A stretch of DNA of 12,330 nt, taken from contig JAHLWE010000457.1 of NCBI GenBank assembly GCA_019058135.1, positions 1 through 12,330 on the forward strand. The letters are read 5' to 3'. Shown piece by piece: positions 1 through 7,392 of this stretch; the stretch's first letter is position 1; each line of letters opens with the position of its first letter. The stretch comes from Promethearchaeota archaeon (lineage in GTDB: Archaea; Asgardarchaeota; Lokiarchaeia; Sigyniarchaeales; SOKP01). The position numbers were made by a program, and so were the translations under genes. The notes under the pieces were generated by a model. That model ran no database searches and was not told the origin of the DNA. It saw only the letters and a program-made list of their open reading frames with translations.

Positions 1-564
1 ATAATAGGCTTACCCAAAAATTGGAGAGAGAAAACATTAATCATTAGAAAATAGAGAGCAAAATCACAATATATTTTTCAATTTTTCTTTTAAGAATTTC
101 ACAAATTATAAAAGAAATAAATACTATTAAACTAAAAATAATTATTCTGAAGAGAAACATCAGATCCAATAAATTTTGTTCAGATATATCTATAGATAAT
201 CACTAATTCCGAGTAAGAAAATTGCTCCAATCATCAATAATATCCCAATTATTTCATATCTTTTTAGAGTCTCTCCAGTAATTTTAACAGAACCAAATGC
301 AAGAATAATTAAACCTGAAGCCATTAATCCAGGAATTAGAGCGGGACCAATATAAACTTGTGCTAATAGAAAAAAGATTGTTCTTATTCCCAACTGCATC
401 ATTAATCCCAATAACCATAATGGATTTTTAATTAGGGCTCTTCCAAATTTTACTTCAGCTCTAATTTCATTTACGACTTTTTTTTGTAATATTATACCGA
501 AATTATTAATAATCCCTGATAATATTGCAAATGAAATACCCATCCAATAGAGAGAAGAATCCAT
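1..564 (-). pseudogene. DMT/NIPA-like membrane transporter, decayed and cut by the window edge
   Basis: An ATG at 564 opens a 124-residue frame with about four hydrophobic segments: residues 8-27, 48-70, 73-93 and 104-121. The features ILSGIINNFG, LQKKVVN, NPLWLLG and IGPALIPGLMASG resemble the first half of DMT-superfamily carriers, notably NIPA/DUF803-type and EamA-type proteins, which usually have about 280 or more residues. The frame stops at TAG 190-192. Reading one frame over from about 199 continues the protein convincingly: LSIDISEQNLLDLMF, then a hydrophobic helix, CEILKRKIEKY, another hydrophobic helix, two adjacent stops at 41-46 (TAA TGA), then LMFSLSNFWVSLL to the edge. So I see one net -1 frameshift near 199-201 plus two in-frame stops. 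It lies 124 bp downstream of lpd on the same strand. Substrate is unknown. The transporter identity is good to the fold level only. Confidence 0.7.
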
Positions 565-688
565 TTTTTTAGTTCCAATTTTTGTTTTAGATTGTAATAA
601 AAAGTAATTAATTATTTTTAAAAATTCTAAAATAAAAATTAAAAAAAGTTTATTTATAAAGGTTAATCATAGTAGAATTTGATTTTCT

Positions 689-2176
689 TTATCTTCTTCG
701 TCCTTTTTTATGCACAGCCATACCATGGACATCTTCAACACCTTCAAGAACCATTTCCGATATTGTTGGATGACTGTGAATTGTCTCAGCAATTTGATGA
801 GTAGTTAAATTATTTTTCATAGCGAGGGTGATTTCAGCAATCAGTTCTGGTGCTTCAGCACCAATGCAAGATGCCCCCAAAATTTCATCTGTTTCTTTAT
901 CGGCAAGCACCATAATGAAACCTTTATCCTCTCCCATACATTTTGCCTTTCCTAAAGCAGCATAGGTAAATCGTCCCATAAAAGTGTCAAATCCTCTATC
1001 TTTCAGCGACTTTCTCCTCATTCCAACAGAACCAATTTCTGGGCTCGTAAAGATGGTGGCAGGTACTATAGAATAATCTGTTTCTCTGGGATGTATATCG
1101 AAACCTCCGAGGCTTGATAATGCATTTGCAATGGCGATATCTCCCTCATAACTTGCAACATGTGCAAGCATGATCCCAGGAATTACATCACCAATAGCAT
1201 AAATTCCTTTTACACTTGTTTCTAAAGTGTTTGGATCTACTTTAATTGCACCTCGTTCGATTTCTATTTTGAATTTTTCTAAACCCAAATTAGCAGACAA
1301 TTTAGCTCTGCCTATAGAAACGAGACAATATTCTGCTTCATAATATGATTTTTCTGCAGAATCAATTTGATCTCTAGGAACAGAAGCGGAACAAGTCGTG
1401 GCTTTTACTCCAGAACCTGTATTCTCTATATTAATAACATTTTGATTCTCATAAATTTCAATACCTAATTCATTAAATTTTGATTTTAATTCTTTCACAA
1501 TCATCGGTTCTTCTGTTGCAAGAATTGTGGGCAAATATTCGAGAATAGTTACTTTGGAGCCAAATCGATTAAATATATTTGAAAACTCACAACCAATAAC
1601 TCCGCCTCCAATTACTAAAAGACTTTTTGGAACTATTTTAAAATTTGGAGCAAGAATATCATCACTAGATAAAATTCGTTCATGATCAATATTAAATGCC
1701 GGAATCATTGCAGGGCAGCTTCCAGTAGCAATTATGATTCTCTTTCCTTTAATTGTTATAATCGAATCATCACTCTTTACTGAAACTTCATAACCAGTTT
1801 CTGGATTTCCTCCGCTTAAAGAACCAAATCCGTAATAGATTTCGACTTTCCACATTTTTAAAAGTCCTTCTATACCCTGAACTAATTCCACTACAACTTT
1901 ATTCTTTCGTTCTACCGCTTGTCCAAAATTTAATGAAACATCACTAACATTTATTCCAAAATACGCTGCTTTTTCCTCAATATCTTCAATAAGTTTTGCG
2001 GAAGCATAAAGTGCTTTTGTAGATATGCACCCAACATTAAGACATGTGCCTCCAACTTTATTTTTCTCGATAATAGCTACTTTAGCACCATATTGAGAAG
2101 CTCTAATTGCAGTATGATAACCTCCTGGACCAGCTCCAATAACAATAACATCAAAAATTTCACTCAAATTATCCAA
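689..2176 (-). CDS. lpdA: Dihydrolipoamide dehydrogenase (E3), FAD/NAD-dependent
   Basis: A full-length 495-residue flavoprotein of the pyridine nucleotide-disulfide oxidoreductase family, oxidising dihydrolipoyl groups to lipoyl with NAD+. The N-terminal FAD site is VIGAGPGG (12-19). The redox-active disulfide is C45/C50 in GGTCLNVGCISTK. The NAD-binding GGGVIG lies at 190-195, the second FAD motif is YAIGDV, and the C-terminal dimerisation domain carries the His-Glu dyad H469/E474 in HPTISE. All catalytic residues are present. The usual GCIPSK is GCISTK here. No E1/E2 or glycine-cleavage genes lie nearby, so the partner complex is not shown. The start is TTG at 2176, directly preceded by GGGAG; a second TTG at codon 4 (2167) has better spacing to GGGAG and may be the true start. 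No ATG occurs before residue 108. A mercuric-reductase or other family member is less likely because no extra N-terminal domain or vicinal C-terminal Cys pair is present. Confidence 0.95.
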   Translation of the reverse strand: MDNLSEIFDVIVIGAGPGGYHTAIRASQYGAKVAIIEKNKVGGTCLNVGCISTKALYASAKLIEDIEEKAAYFGINVSDVSLNFGQAVERKNKVVVELVQGIEGLLKMWKVEIYYGFGSLSGGNPETGYEVSVKSDDSIITIKGKRIIIATGSCPAMIPAFNIDHERILSSDDILAPNFKIVPKSLLVIGGGVIGCEFSNIFNRFGSKVTILEYLPTILATEEPMIVKELKSKFNELGIEIYENQNVINIENTGSGVKATTCSASVPRDQIDSAEKSYYEAEYCLVSIGRAKLSANLGLEKFKIEIERGAIKVDPNTLETSVKGIYAIGDVIPGIMLAHVASYEGDIAIANALSSLGGFDIHPRETDYSIVPATIFTSPEIGSVGMRRKSLKDRGFDTFMGRFTYAALGKAKCMGEDKGFIMVLADKETDEILGASCIGAEAPELIAEITLAMKNNLTTHQIAETIHSHPTISEMVLEGVEDVHGMAVHKKGRRR

Positions 2177-2559
2177 ACTCCCTACTGTATAAATATTTTA
2201 ATTTATGTGTAATAATTAAGAATCAATAAAATATTTTTTTAATTTGGATAATGCAATTAATTGTTTTGTAAAAGAATATTAGAAAAAAAATAGTGCATTT
2301 TTCAATTTCATCAAAAATTTTAATTTAATTTAAAGAAAATTCCAGAGAAATAACAATTTTTAATCATAATAAAAATATTGACATAATCCAAATATTCCAT
2401 GTAGTATGAAAAATAAAAATATTCTTGCCCTACTATATTCTAGAAATTAAATTAATCCAAAAATCCCGAAAAATATTTATCTGTTATTACTCAATATTTA
2501 ATAATTTATAAATTATAAAAACGTAATTCTAATTGTTTTAAAGAGATAGTTGATCTGAG
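2177..2559. promoter_or_regulatory. Divergent intergenic promoter region between lpdA and the HEAT-repeat gene
   Basis: This 383-bp, extremely AT-rich stretch shows no credible open frame. For the rightward gene, TTTATAAATTATAAAA at 2505-2520 is a good archaeal TATA-type element; a transcription start about 25 bp on would leave a leader of roughly 25 nt before the TTG at 2560. For lpdA, on the minus strand, AAATATTTATAC at 2186-2197 is TATA-like but lies close to the start codon, implying an almost leaderless mRNA if used. No other structured element was seen. Confidence 0.45.
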
Positions 2560-3015
2560 TTGAATAAAAAATCGCGAGATCATGATTTCAATGAAAATCT
2601 AAGGAGACTTTTCAATGAAGAAAAATGGGAAGATAGAGCATATGCTGCAAGAAACCTCGGTTATATGAGGGATGGACGGGCAGTCAATTTACTAGTAAAA
2701 GCACTTAAATCTGAAAAAAATCCTTCGGTAATAAATAGAATTATTGAAGCATTGGGCAGAATTGGGCACCCCAAGGCAACGATGAGTATTATAGAAGTTT
2801 TAAAAAGGGAAGTTAATAGAGAATTTATAGATAAAATGCGCTTATTTTATATTATTGAAAGCCTAATGAAAATTGGTGATAAAAGGGCTTTAACATATTT
2901 AAATATTTTATTTAATTCAAACGATACAGAGATTAAAAATTTGACTCTAGAAGCATTTGACTGCATTGATCCACATTGGCAAGAAAACAATGAAAAGGAA
3001 ATACCTAATCTATAA
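2560..3015 (+). CDS. Small HEAT-repeat (PBS-lyase-type) protein
   Basis: A 151-residue, probably soluble alpha-solenoid protein. It has about three to four HEAT-like units with the recurring pattern A..LG.(I/M).D.RAV..L..AL: residues 27-50 (YAARNLGYMRDGRAVNLLVK), 58-83 (IIEALGRIGHPKATMSII) and 101-122 (ESLMKIGDKRALTYLN), and a charged C-terminal tail. Such repeats act as protein-binding scaffolds; no catalytic residues are visible and the partner is unknown. The frame opens after TGA at 2551-2553, so TTG at 2560 is the natural start; the next ATG is at residue 38, inside the first repeat. It lies upstream of the histidine kinase on the same strand but is separated by a 200-nt structured gap, so an operon is not established. 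An 18-bp piece of its third repeat recurs just after the stop codon, suggesting that an extra repeat was once present. Confidence 0.75.
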   Translation: MNKKSRDHDFNENLRRLFNEEKWEDRAYAARNLGYMRDGRAVNLLVKALKSEKNPSVINRIIEALGRIGHPKATMSIIEVLKREVNREFIDKMRLFYIIESLMKIGDKRALTYLNILFNSNDTEIKNLTLEAFDCIDPHWQENNEKEIPNL

Positions 3016-3045
3016 GTAATTTAAAACTAATTTTTTAAGAACAAA

Positions 3046-3063
3046 TGATAAAAGGGCTTTAAC
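3046..3063 (+). repeat. 18-bp exact direct repeat of a HEAT-repeat segment (other copy 2877-2894)
   Basis: TGATAAAAGGGCTTTAAC occurs inside the HEAT gene at 2877-2894, where it encodes part of GDKRALT, and again 31 bp after the stop codon. In its own frame the second copy reads NDKRALTHFCNSF and then a stop. It looks like the remnant of an additional HEAT unit or a small duplication. The second copy is out of frame with the gene. Confidence 0.6.
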
Positions 3064-3101
3064 CCATTTTTGCAATTCCTTTTAAATAGTTATTTAAGTA
3101 A

Positions 3102-3189
3102 AAATTAAGATTATATTTTTAGATTTATGATCTCAAGACTATATTTGAAAATTAATTTATGAATCCTTTTAATAGTCTAATCTTAATTT
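3102..3189. repeat. 12-bp perfect inverted repeat with nested 6-bp inverted repeat upstream of the histidine kinase
   Basis: AAATTAAGATTA at 3102-3113 is exactly reverse-complementary to TAATCTTAATTT at 3178-3189. Inside the loop, AGACTA (3136-3141) pairs with TAGTCT (3173-3178). The structure ends 43 bp before the kinase ATG. It could be a transcript leader structure, an operator pair or a relic. The high A+T content makes chance pairing more likely, so function is open. Confidence 0.35.
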
Positions 3190-3232
3190 ATTTTAAGGGA
3201 AGGATAATTACTAGCAAAATTTGTATTTAAAA

Positions 3233-5064
3233 ATGAATAATAGAGAGAAAAAATTAGAAGAAAATAAATTTCAGAAATTTCTTGATTTCGCAGGTACTAT
3301 AATCGTAGTTGTTGAAGCAGATCAAAGAATTAGTTATATTAATAAAATGGGTTGTGAAACTTTAGGTTATAATAAAAAAGATGTTATTGGAAAAAATTGG
3401 TTCGACAATTTTATTCCAGAAAGAATTAGAAATAAAGTAAAGTCGGTTTTTGATGAGTTGATGACTGGAACAATCGAACCTGTTGAATATTTTGAGAATC
3501 CAATTATAACAAAGAAAGGTCAAGAGAGAATCATTGAATGGCATAATACAGTATTAAAAAATGATCAAGGCAAGATTTATGCTACATTAAGTTCTGGGCG
3601 TGATGTCACCGAACGTAAGAAAGCAGAAGATGCGTTATATCGTGAACACAATAATCTAATTAACATTTTTAATTCTATGGAGGATGGAGTTTACATTGTT
3701 AACCAACAATATGACATCGAATATATAAATCAATTACTTATAAAGGAGTTTGGTTCATTTGCAGGTAGGAAGTTTTATGAGTATTTTCATGATCGTATAG
3801 ATGTATGCCCATGGTGTAAAAATTAAGATGTTTTTGCAGGAAAAACGGTTAGATGGGAATGGTACTCCTTCAAAAACCAGAGAACATATGACCTCATTGA
3901 TACCCCACTGAGAAATCCAGATGGTAGCATATCAAAATTGGAAATATTCCACGATATTACAGAACAAAAGAGAGCAGAACAAAAGTTAAAAGAATCAGAA
4001 GAGAAATATAGAGAATTGGTTGAATTATTGCCGGATATAGTTGCTGAGACCAATACTAAATTAGATATAACATATGCTAATTCAATTGCATTTGAACTAT
4101 TTGGATATTCCCAAGAAGATTTTAATAAAGGTTTTAAAGTTATTCAAATGATTGCTCCCGAAGATTTAGAAAAGGCAAGTAAAAATATGAAAAAAGTATT
4201 TAATGGAGAAATTATCGAACCTATCGATTATCTACTATTAAAAAAGGATGGTACTAAATTTTATGGTAGAATAAATTCTCGACCAATTTATAAAGAAGGA
4301 AGAATTACGGGATTAAAATGTGTGATTAGTGATATAACAAGGCGTAAGAAGGCAGAAGAAAAAATAAAAGAATCTGAGGTAAAATATCGAGATGCTTATA
4401 ACCTTGTAAGTTTTTATAAAGACGTATTTACTCACGATATGAATAACATCCTTCAAAACATTTTAACGTCTGTGGAATTATTGTCCTTATTTTTGGACAA
4501 CCCTGAAAAATCAGAAGAAAATAAGGAAATATTGCAAATTTAATCTTAAATGTACGAAAACTAACAAAACTGGAAGAAACTCAGATTGGTACCCAATCAA
4601 CTGAAGCAATTAGTGTTTTAAGAGAAACAATAGAATTTATTAAAAAAAGTGTCCAAGATAGAGAGATACTAATTGAAGTTGATACAAATTTTGAAAAGGT
4701 CTTTATCCAAGCAAATGAACTCCTGGTCGATATTTTTGAAAATATTTTATTAAATGCAGTAAAATATAATGATAATACACAAGTCAAAATCACCATTATT
4801 ATTTCCAAAATGCAAAAAGAAGGTATTAAATATTTGAAAATTGAGTTTAAAGATAATGGAATAGGGGTAACATATGCTGCAAAAGAAATAATTTTTCAAG
4901 GAGGATATAAAAGAGATAAAAAAGTGCGAGGAATGGGTTTAAGATTATCACTTGTGAAAAAAATAGTAGAAAGTTATAATGGAGAAATTTGGGTTGAAGA
5001 TAAGGTTCCAGGCGATTACTCAAAAGGTAGTAATTTTGTGGTTATTATTCCTGAAACTGTTTAA
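3233..5064 (+). pseudogene. Multi-PAS sensor histidine kinase, disrupted by an internal stop and a frameshift
   Basis: Read across the lesions, this is a soluble kinase with no membrane segment. PAS1 spans 3260-3640 and ends in the linker DVTERKKAE. PAS2 spans 3640-3970 with a CPWC motif and ends DITEQKRAE. PAS3 spans 3990-4355 and ends DITRRKKAEE. A dimerisation helix follows with the phospho-acceptor H-box HDMNNILQN (about 4435-4460), then an HATPase_c domain with N-box FENILLNAVKYN, G1 DNGIG and G2 GMGLRLSLVKKI. Lesion 1 is TAA at 3824-3826 in PAS2: the frame continues intact on both sides, and CAA (Gln) would be expected, so one C-to-T change explains it. Lesion 2 is a net -1 frameshift within 4525-4543 between the H-box helix and NLILNVRKLTKLEE. 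ATG 3233 is preferred over TTG 3221. As written, no active kinase can be made unless the stop is read through and the shift suppressed. There is no response regulator next to it. Confidence 0.85.
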
Positions 5065-5150
5065 TTAAACCTTATTTTCTTTTATTCACGCCTTTAATTC
5101 TTCCAGTGATGCAATCGTTCTCCAAATTTTATCTTTATTTTTAAAAATTA

Positions 5151-5164
5151 TTAATTATAAATTA
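5151..5164 (+). promoter_or_regulatory. TATA-like promoter of the marker-9/DHH operon
   Basis: TTAATTATAAATTA lies about 30-40 bp before the TTG start at 5193, in the 128-bp gap after the kinase gene. A start site about 25 bp downstream would give a leader of about ten nucleotides. T-rich runs at about 5073-5085 could end the upstream transcript. Assigned from position and composition only. Confidence 0.35.
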
Positions 5165-5192
5165 AATTGACAACTTAAATTATTGATTAAGG

Positions 5193-5654
5193 TTGTTAGA
5201 TAAAGATAAATTAAGAAATGTTATTGGTTGGAAAAATGCTCCTGTCCCAATTTGTATGGGGGGAGATTATAGAGCATTAACATTCTGTTGTAAGCCAGGA
5301 TATTCACTTACTTTTGGATTTAAGTGTTTGAGAGAGCATACATTAAAAGAAGTAGGACTTACTCCTGAAGAATTTATGAAAATTAAAGAACAATTTTCTA
5401 AAGAAAATAACTGGGATTCGGAAATTGTTTGTTTTGGATCGATTAGTTATTGTTGCATGCGAGCAGGTGGATGTGAACGCAGAGATCTTGCACTCTCTTT
5501 GAAATATCCCGATATGACTTGGAAAAAAGTAATGGAAACTTATTTCAAAAAGAAAAAAGCCCTTGCAGAGATTATATTAAAACACATTACTAATCCTTCT
5601 GCCCGAAAAGTAATATATAAAATAAAAGAAGAATGTCAAATTATTGAACTATGA
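5193..5654 (+). CDS. Methanogenesis-marker-9-like eight-cysteine protein
   Basis: A 153-residue protein with no transmembrane segment. Its first about 100 residues match what I know of the putative methanogenesis marker 9 domain (TIGR03277): W..AP..C.GGD.RAL.FCC, LGL..EE...IKE.F, then CFGS..YCC...C..RD. The eight family cysteines are all present: C21, C32, C33, C45, C80, C87, C88 and C94, which would suit binding of metal or an Fe-S cluster. The first CC motif is altered: eleven residues separate CC from the next Cys instead of the compact CCxxKPC form. The C-terminal 50 residues are Lys-rich and helical, with a further C148. Family function is unknown; it was defined as restricted to methanogens, yet no methanogenesis gene is visible here. 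TTG 5193 is the only reasonable start because no ATG precedes the conserved core. The stop overlaps the next start (ATGA 5651-5654), so translational coupling to the DHH protein is likely. Confidence 0.8.
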   Translation: MLDKDKLRNVIGWKNAPVPICMGGDYRALTFCCKPGYSLTFGFKCLREHTLKEVGLTPEEFMKIKEQFSKENNWDSEIVCFGSISYCCMRAGGCERRDLALSLKYPDMTWKKVMETYFKKKKALAEIILKHITNPSARKVIYKIKEECQIIEL

Positions 5655-6592
5655 TTGTTTTAATAAATCATGCACTTGACTTAGATGGATTAGGAAGTCA
5701 AGCAATTTTAAAAAAATATTTTGAAGGATTAGGAGAAGAATTAAAATTATTTTATACAATCTATCCCAATTTTATTGAATTAGTTCAAGAAGCTATAGAG
5801 CTAAAGCCGAAGAAAATTATTATCGCAGATATTGGATTTAATGAGTCATTTAAGGAAATCTTTTCGATTTTTAAAAAAGCAGTGAATAAAGGTATTCAAA
5901 TTTCTTGGTTTGACCATCATCTTGTAGATTCTCAGATACAAGAACATCTAAAACGAATTTTATTCATTTATCTAAATGATCCAAAACGGTGTGCTTCTCA
6001 AATTATATTTGATTATTTTTTACCAAAAGACCAAATTGCTAAAGAAATCGCTAAATATGCATATGATGCTGATTTTAACGAGAAAAAGTTTCCAATATCC
6101 CAAAATTTACAGATGATTATTGCACATAATAGAGAAAACAGTAAAATTTTAGAAAAAATTGTTGACTTACTTTCAAAGGGAAAATTCAATGATAATTTTA
6201 TCAAGAATGAAATAAAAAAGGCTCAAAAATGGAAAGATGAGCAAATTATTAAGATTGAGGATAATTATAAAACATATTCTATAGAAAATGGCAAAAATTT
6301 AGCAATTTCATTCGCGAAATTTAGCGCAAGCAGAATTAGTAGAACACTTGAGGCGAAATATCCTAATAATTATCTTTTTATAGGGTTTGATGAACGTACA
6401 AACGAAGTAGTAATTAGGAGCAAACATTATAATTGCCGAGATATAGCCATCAGTTATGGAGGTGGAGGTCATATCGGGCGAGCAGGATTTTCTTCAAATA
6501 TAATACTAATTAAAAATGAAGAAACAAACAAGGATCAATTAACAATAAATGAGGAATTCATTAGAGATTTTATTCAAAAATTAAGGTTTTAA
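5651..6592 (+). CDS. DHH-family phosphoesterase (DHH-DHHA1)
   Basis: A 313-residue cytosolic phosphoesterase of the DHH superfamily (RecJ, nanoRNase and cyclic-dinucleotide hydrolase relatives), expected to hydrolyse phosphodiester or phosphoanhydride bonds with Mn2+ or a similar metal. Motif I is NHALDLDGLGS (6-16; D10, D12), motif II is IIADIG (D60), motif III is WFDHH (D88, H89, H90) and motif IV is YAYDADF (D139/D141). The DHHA1 substrate-binding domain contains the glycine-rich GGGGHIGRAGF (270-280). All metal ligands appear intact. It lacks CBS, PAS or DNA-binding extensions, so it resembles short archaeal DHH proteins of uncertain substrate more than full RecJ. The ATG overlaps the stop of the marker-9-like gene by four bases, so the two products are probably made in step. 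It converges with Hsp20, with a 10-bp gap between stop codons. Confidence 0.88.
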   Translation: MIVLINHALDLDGLGSQAILKKYFEGLGEELKLFYTIYPNFIELVQEAIELKPKKIIIADIGFNESFKEIFSIFKKAVNKGIQISWFDHHLVDSQIQEHLKRILFIYLNDPKRCASQIIFDYFLPKDQIAKEIAKYAYDADFNEKKFPISQNLQMIIAHNRENSKILEKIVDLLSKGKFNDNFIKNEIKKAQKWKDEQIIKIEDNYKTYSIENGKNLAISFAKFSASRISRTLEAKYPNNYLFIGFDERTNEVVIRSKHYNCRDIAISYGGGGHIGRAGFSSNIILIKNEETNKDQLTINEEFIRDFIQKLRF

Positions 6593-6602
6593 TTCAGTCT
6601 GA

Positions 6603-7229
6603 CTAATCAATACTAATATTTTTAGGTTTTCCCGTATTTTTATTAAGCTTAATTTCTAAAATACCGTTTTGATATCGAGCACGTGCGTGATCAGGATCAA
6701 TAGCATTGGGTAAATTAATATTCTTTCGATATTTTCTATTATTAATATCCGATTCTGCACTAATAGTCAGAGAATATTCAGTCGCTTTTAATTCGATATC
6801 ATTTTTTGTTATTCCTGGCATTTCTAGAACAATTATAATATGATCTTCCTCTTCCATAACCTCGGTGAGAGGTTCACGAAAGTTCTTTACTATTTCTCTC
6901 TTTCCCATTTTTGGTTGAATATTGCCAAATTTTGAAATTTTTGGCTTCCCATCAGGTCCAACAGATAAATTGATGCCATACACAAAAGGACCTTGTAAAT
7001 TAAATTTATCACGATATTTTCCGAAGTTTTTCATTAATTCTTCAGGTGTAAATTTACTGAGATCAGAAAAGCCTTTCATTTGTCTTAAGAAATCCTTCAT
7101 AATTTTATTGATAATGTTCTTAAAAAAATTTGAATCACCTAAAAATTTAGAATTTCCCCAGAGGTCGCCCCATTCATCATTTTGGTCAAATTCATCGTTA
7201 TCTTCATCATTATTATTTTTTTTACTCAT
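6603..7229 (-). CDS. hsp20: Small heat-shock protein, Hsp20/alpha-crystallin family
   Basis: A 208-residue chaperone that would bind unfolding proteins without ATP. An Asn/Asp-rich N terminus is followed by a helical region, a GPFVYGINLSVGPDGKPKI segment typical of archaeal Hsp20 proteins, and then the alpha-crystallin domain from REPLTEVMEEEDHIIIVLEMPG to the NGILEIKL strand (the classic GxL motif). The C terminus KNISID holds the I-x-I anchor used for oligomer assembly. I start at ATG 7229 rather than the in-frame TTG 7253, because a clear GGTGG ribosome-binding site at 7237-7241 stands 7 nt before the ATG. At 208 residues it is longer than the common ~150-residue form owing to its N-terminal extension. 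A TTATATATAA element about 70 bp upstream probably drives it, and it is divergent from the ATPase gene. Confidence 0.93.
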   Translation of the reverse strand: MSKKNNNDEDNDEFDQNDEWGDLWGNSKFLGDSNFFKNIINKIMKDFLRQMKGFSDLSKFTPEELMKNFGKYRDKFNLQGPFVYGINLSVGPDGKPKISKFGNIQPKMGKREIVKNFREPLTEVMEEEDHIIIVLEMPGITKNDIELKATEYSLTISAESDINNRKYRKNINLPNAIDPDHARARYQNGILEIKLNKNTGKPKNISID

Positions 7230-7236
7230 AACATTT

Positions 7237-7241
7237 CCACC
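7237..7241 (-). promoter_or_regulatory. Ribosome-binding site GGTGG of hsp20
   Basis: On the minus strand GGTGG is followed by 7 nt and ATG. It is one of the few clear Shine-Dalgarno sites in the window, and it decides the start in favour of 7229 over the upstream TTG. Confidence 0.65.
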
Positions 7242-7297
7242 TTTTTTATCCAAATTCTATTAACATAAATTTAATAACGATTATTTAAATTAAACAA

Positions 7298-7307
7298 TTA
7301 TATATAA
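7298..7307 (-). promoter_or_regulatory. TATA box in the hsp20/ATPase divergent region
   Basis: TTATATATAA is perfectly palindromic. It lies about 70 bp before the hsp20 ATG and 86 bp before the ATPase ATG, so either direction is possible. For hsp20 it would place transcription start near 7275 with a leader of about 45 nt. The ATPase may instead use A/T-rich elements at about 7355-7375. Confidence 0.4.
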
Positions 7308-7392
7308 GAAAGGAATGGCTAATAAATATATATTTAATCAATTATATTTTTTAAGTTAAAATTTTTAATTAAAAAATAAAAGCGAAATTTCC

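Noticed and set aside
3362..4053. Open frames on the minus strand at 3362-3544 and 3823-4053
   Set aside because: They lie antisense to well-supported PAS coding sequence, have low-complexity translations and no recognisable motif.
4581..4808. Minus-strand frame of 75 codons
   Set aside because: It is antisense to the kinase ATP-binding domain, whose sense reading has clear N- and G-box motifs.
6013..6204. Minus-strand frame of 63 codons
   Set aside because: Antisense to the intact DHH phosphoesterase gene.
6922..7263. Plus-strand frame of 113 codons
   Set aside because: Antisense to hsp20, whose sense frame has the full alpha-crystallin domain and a ribosome-binding site.
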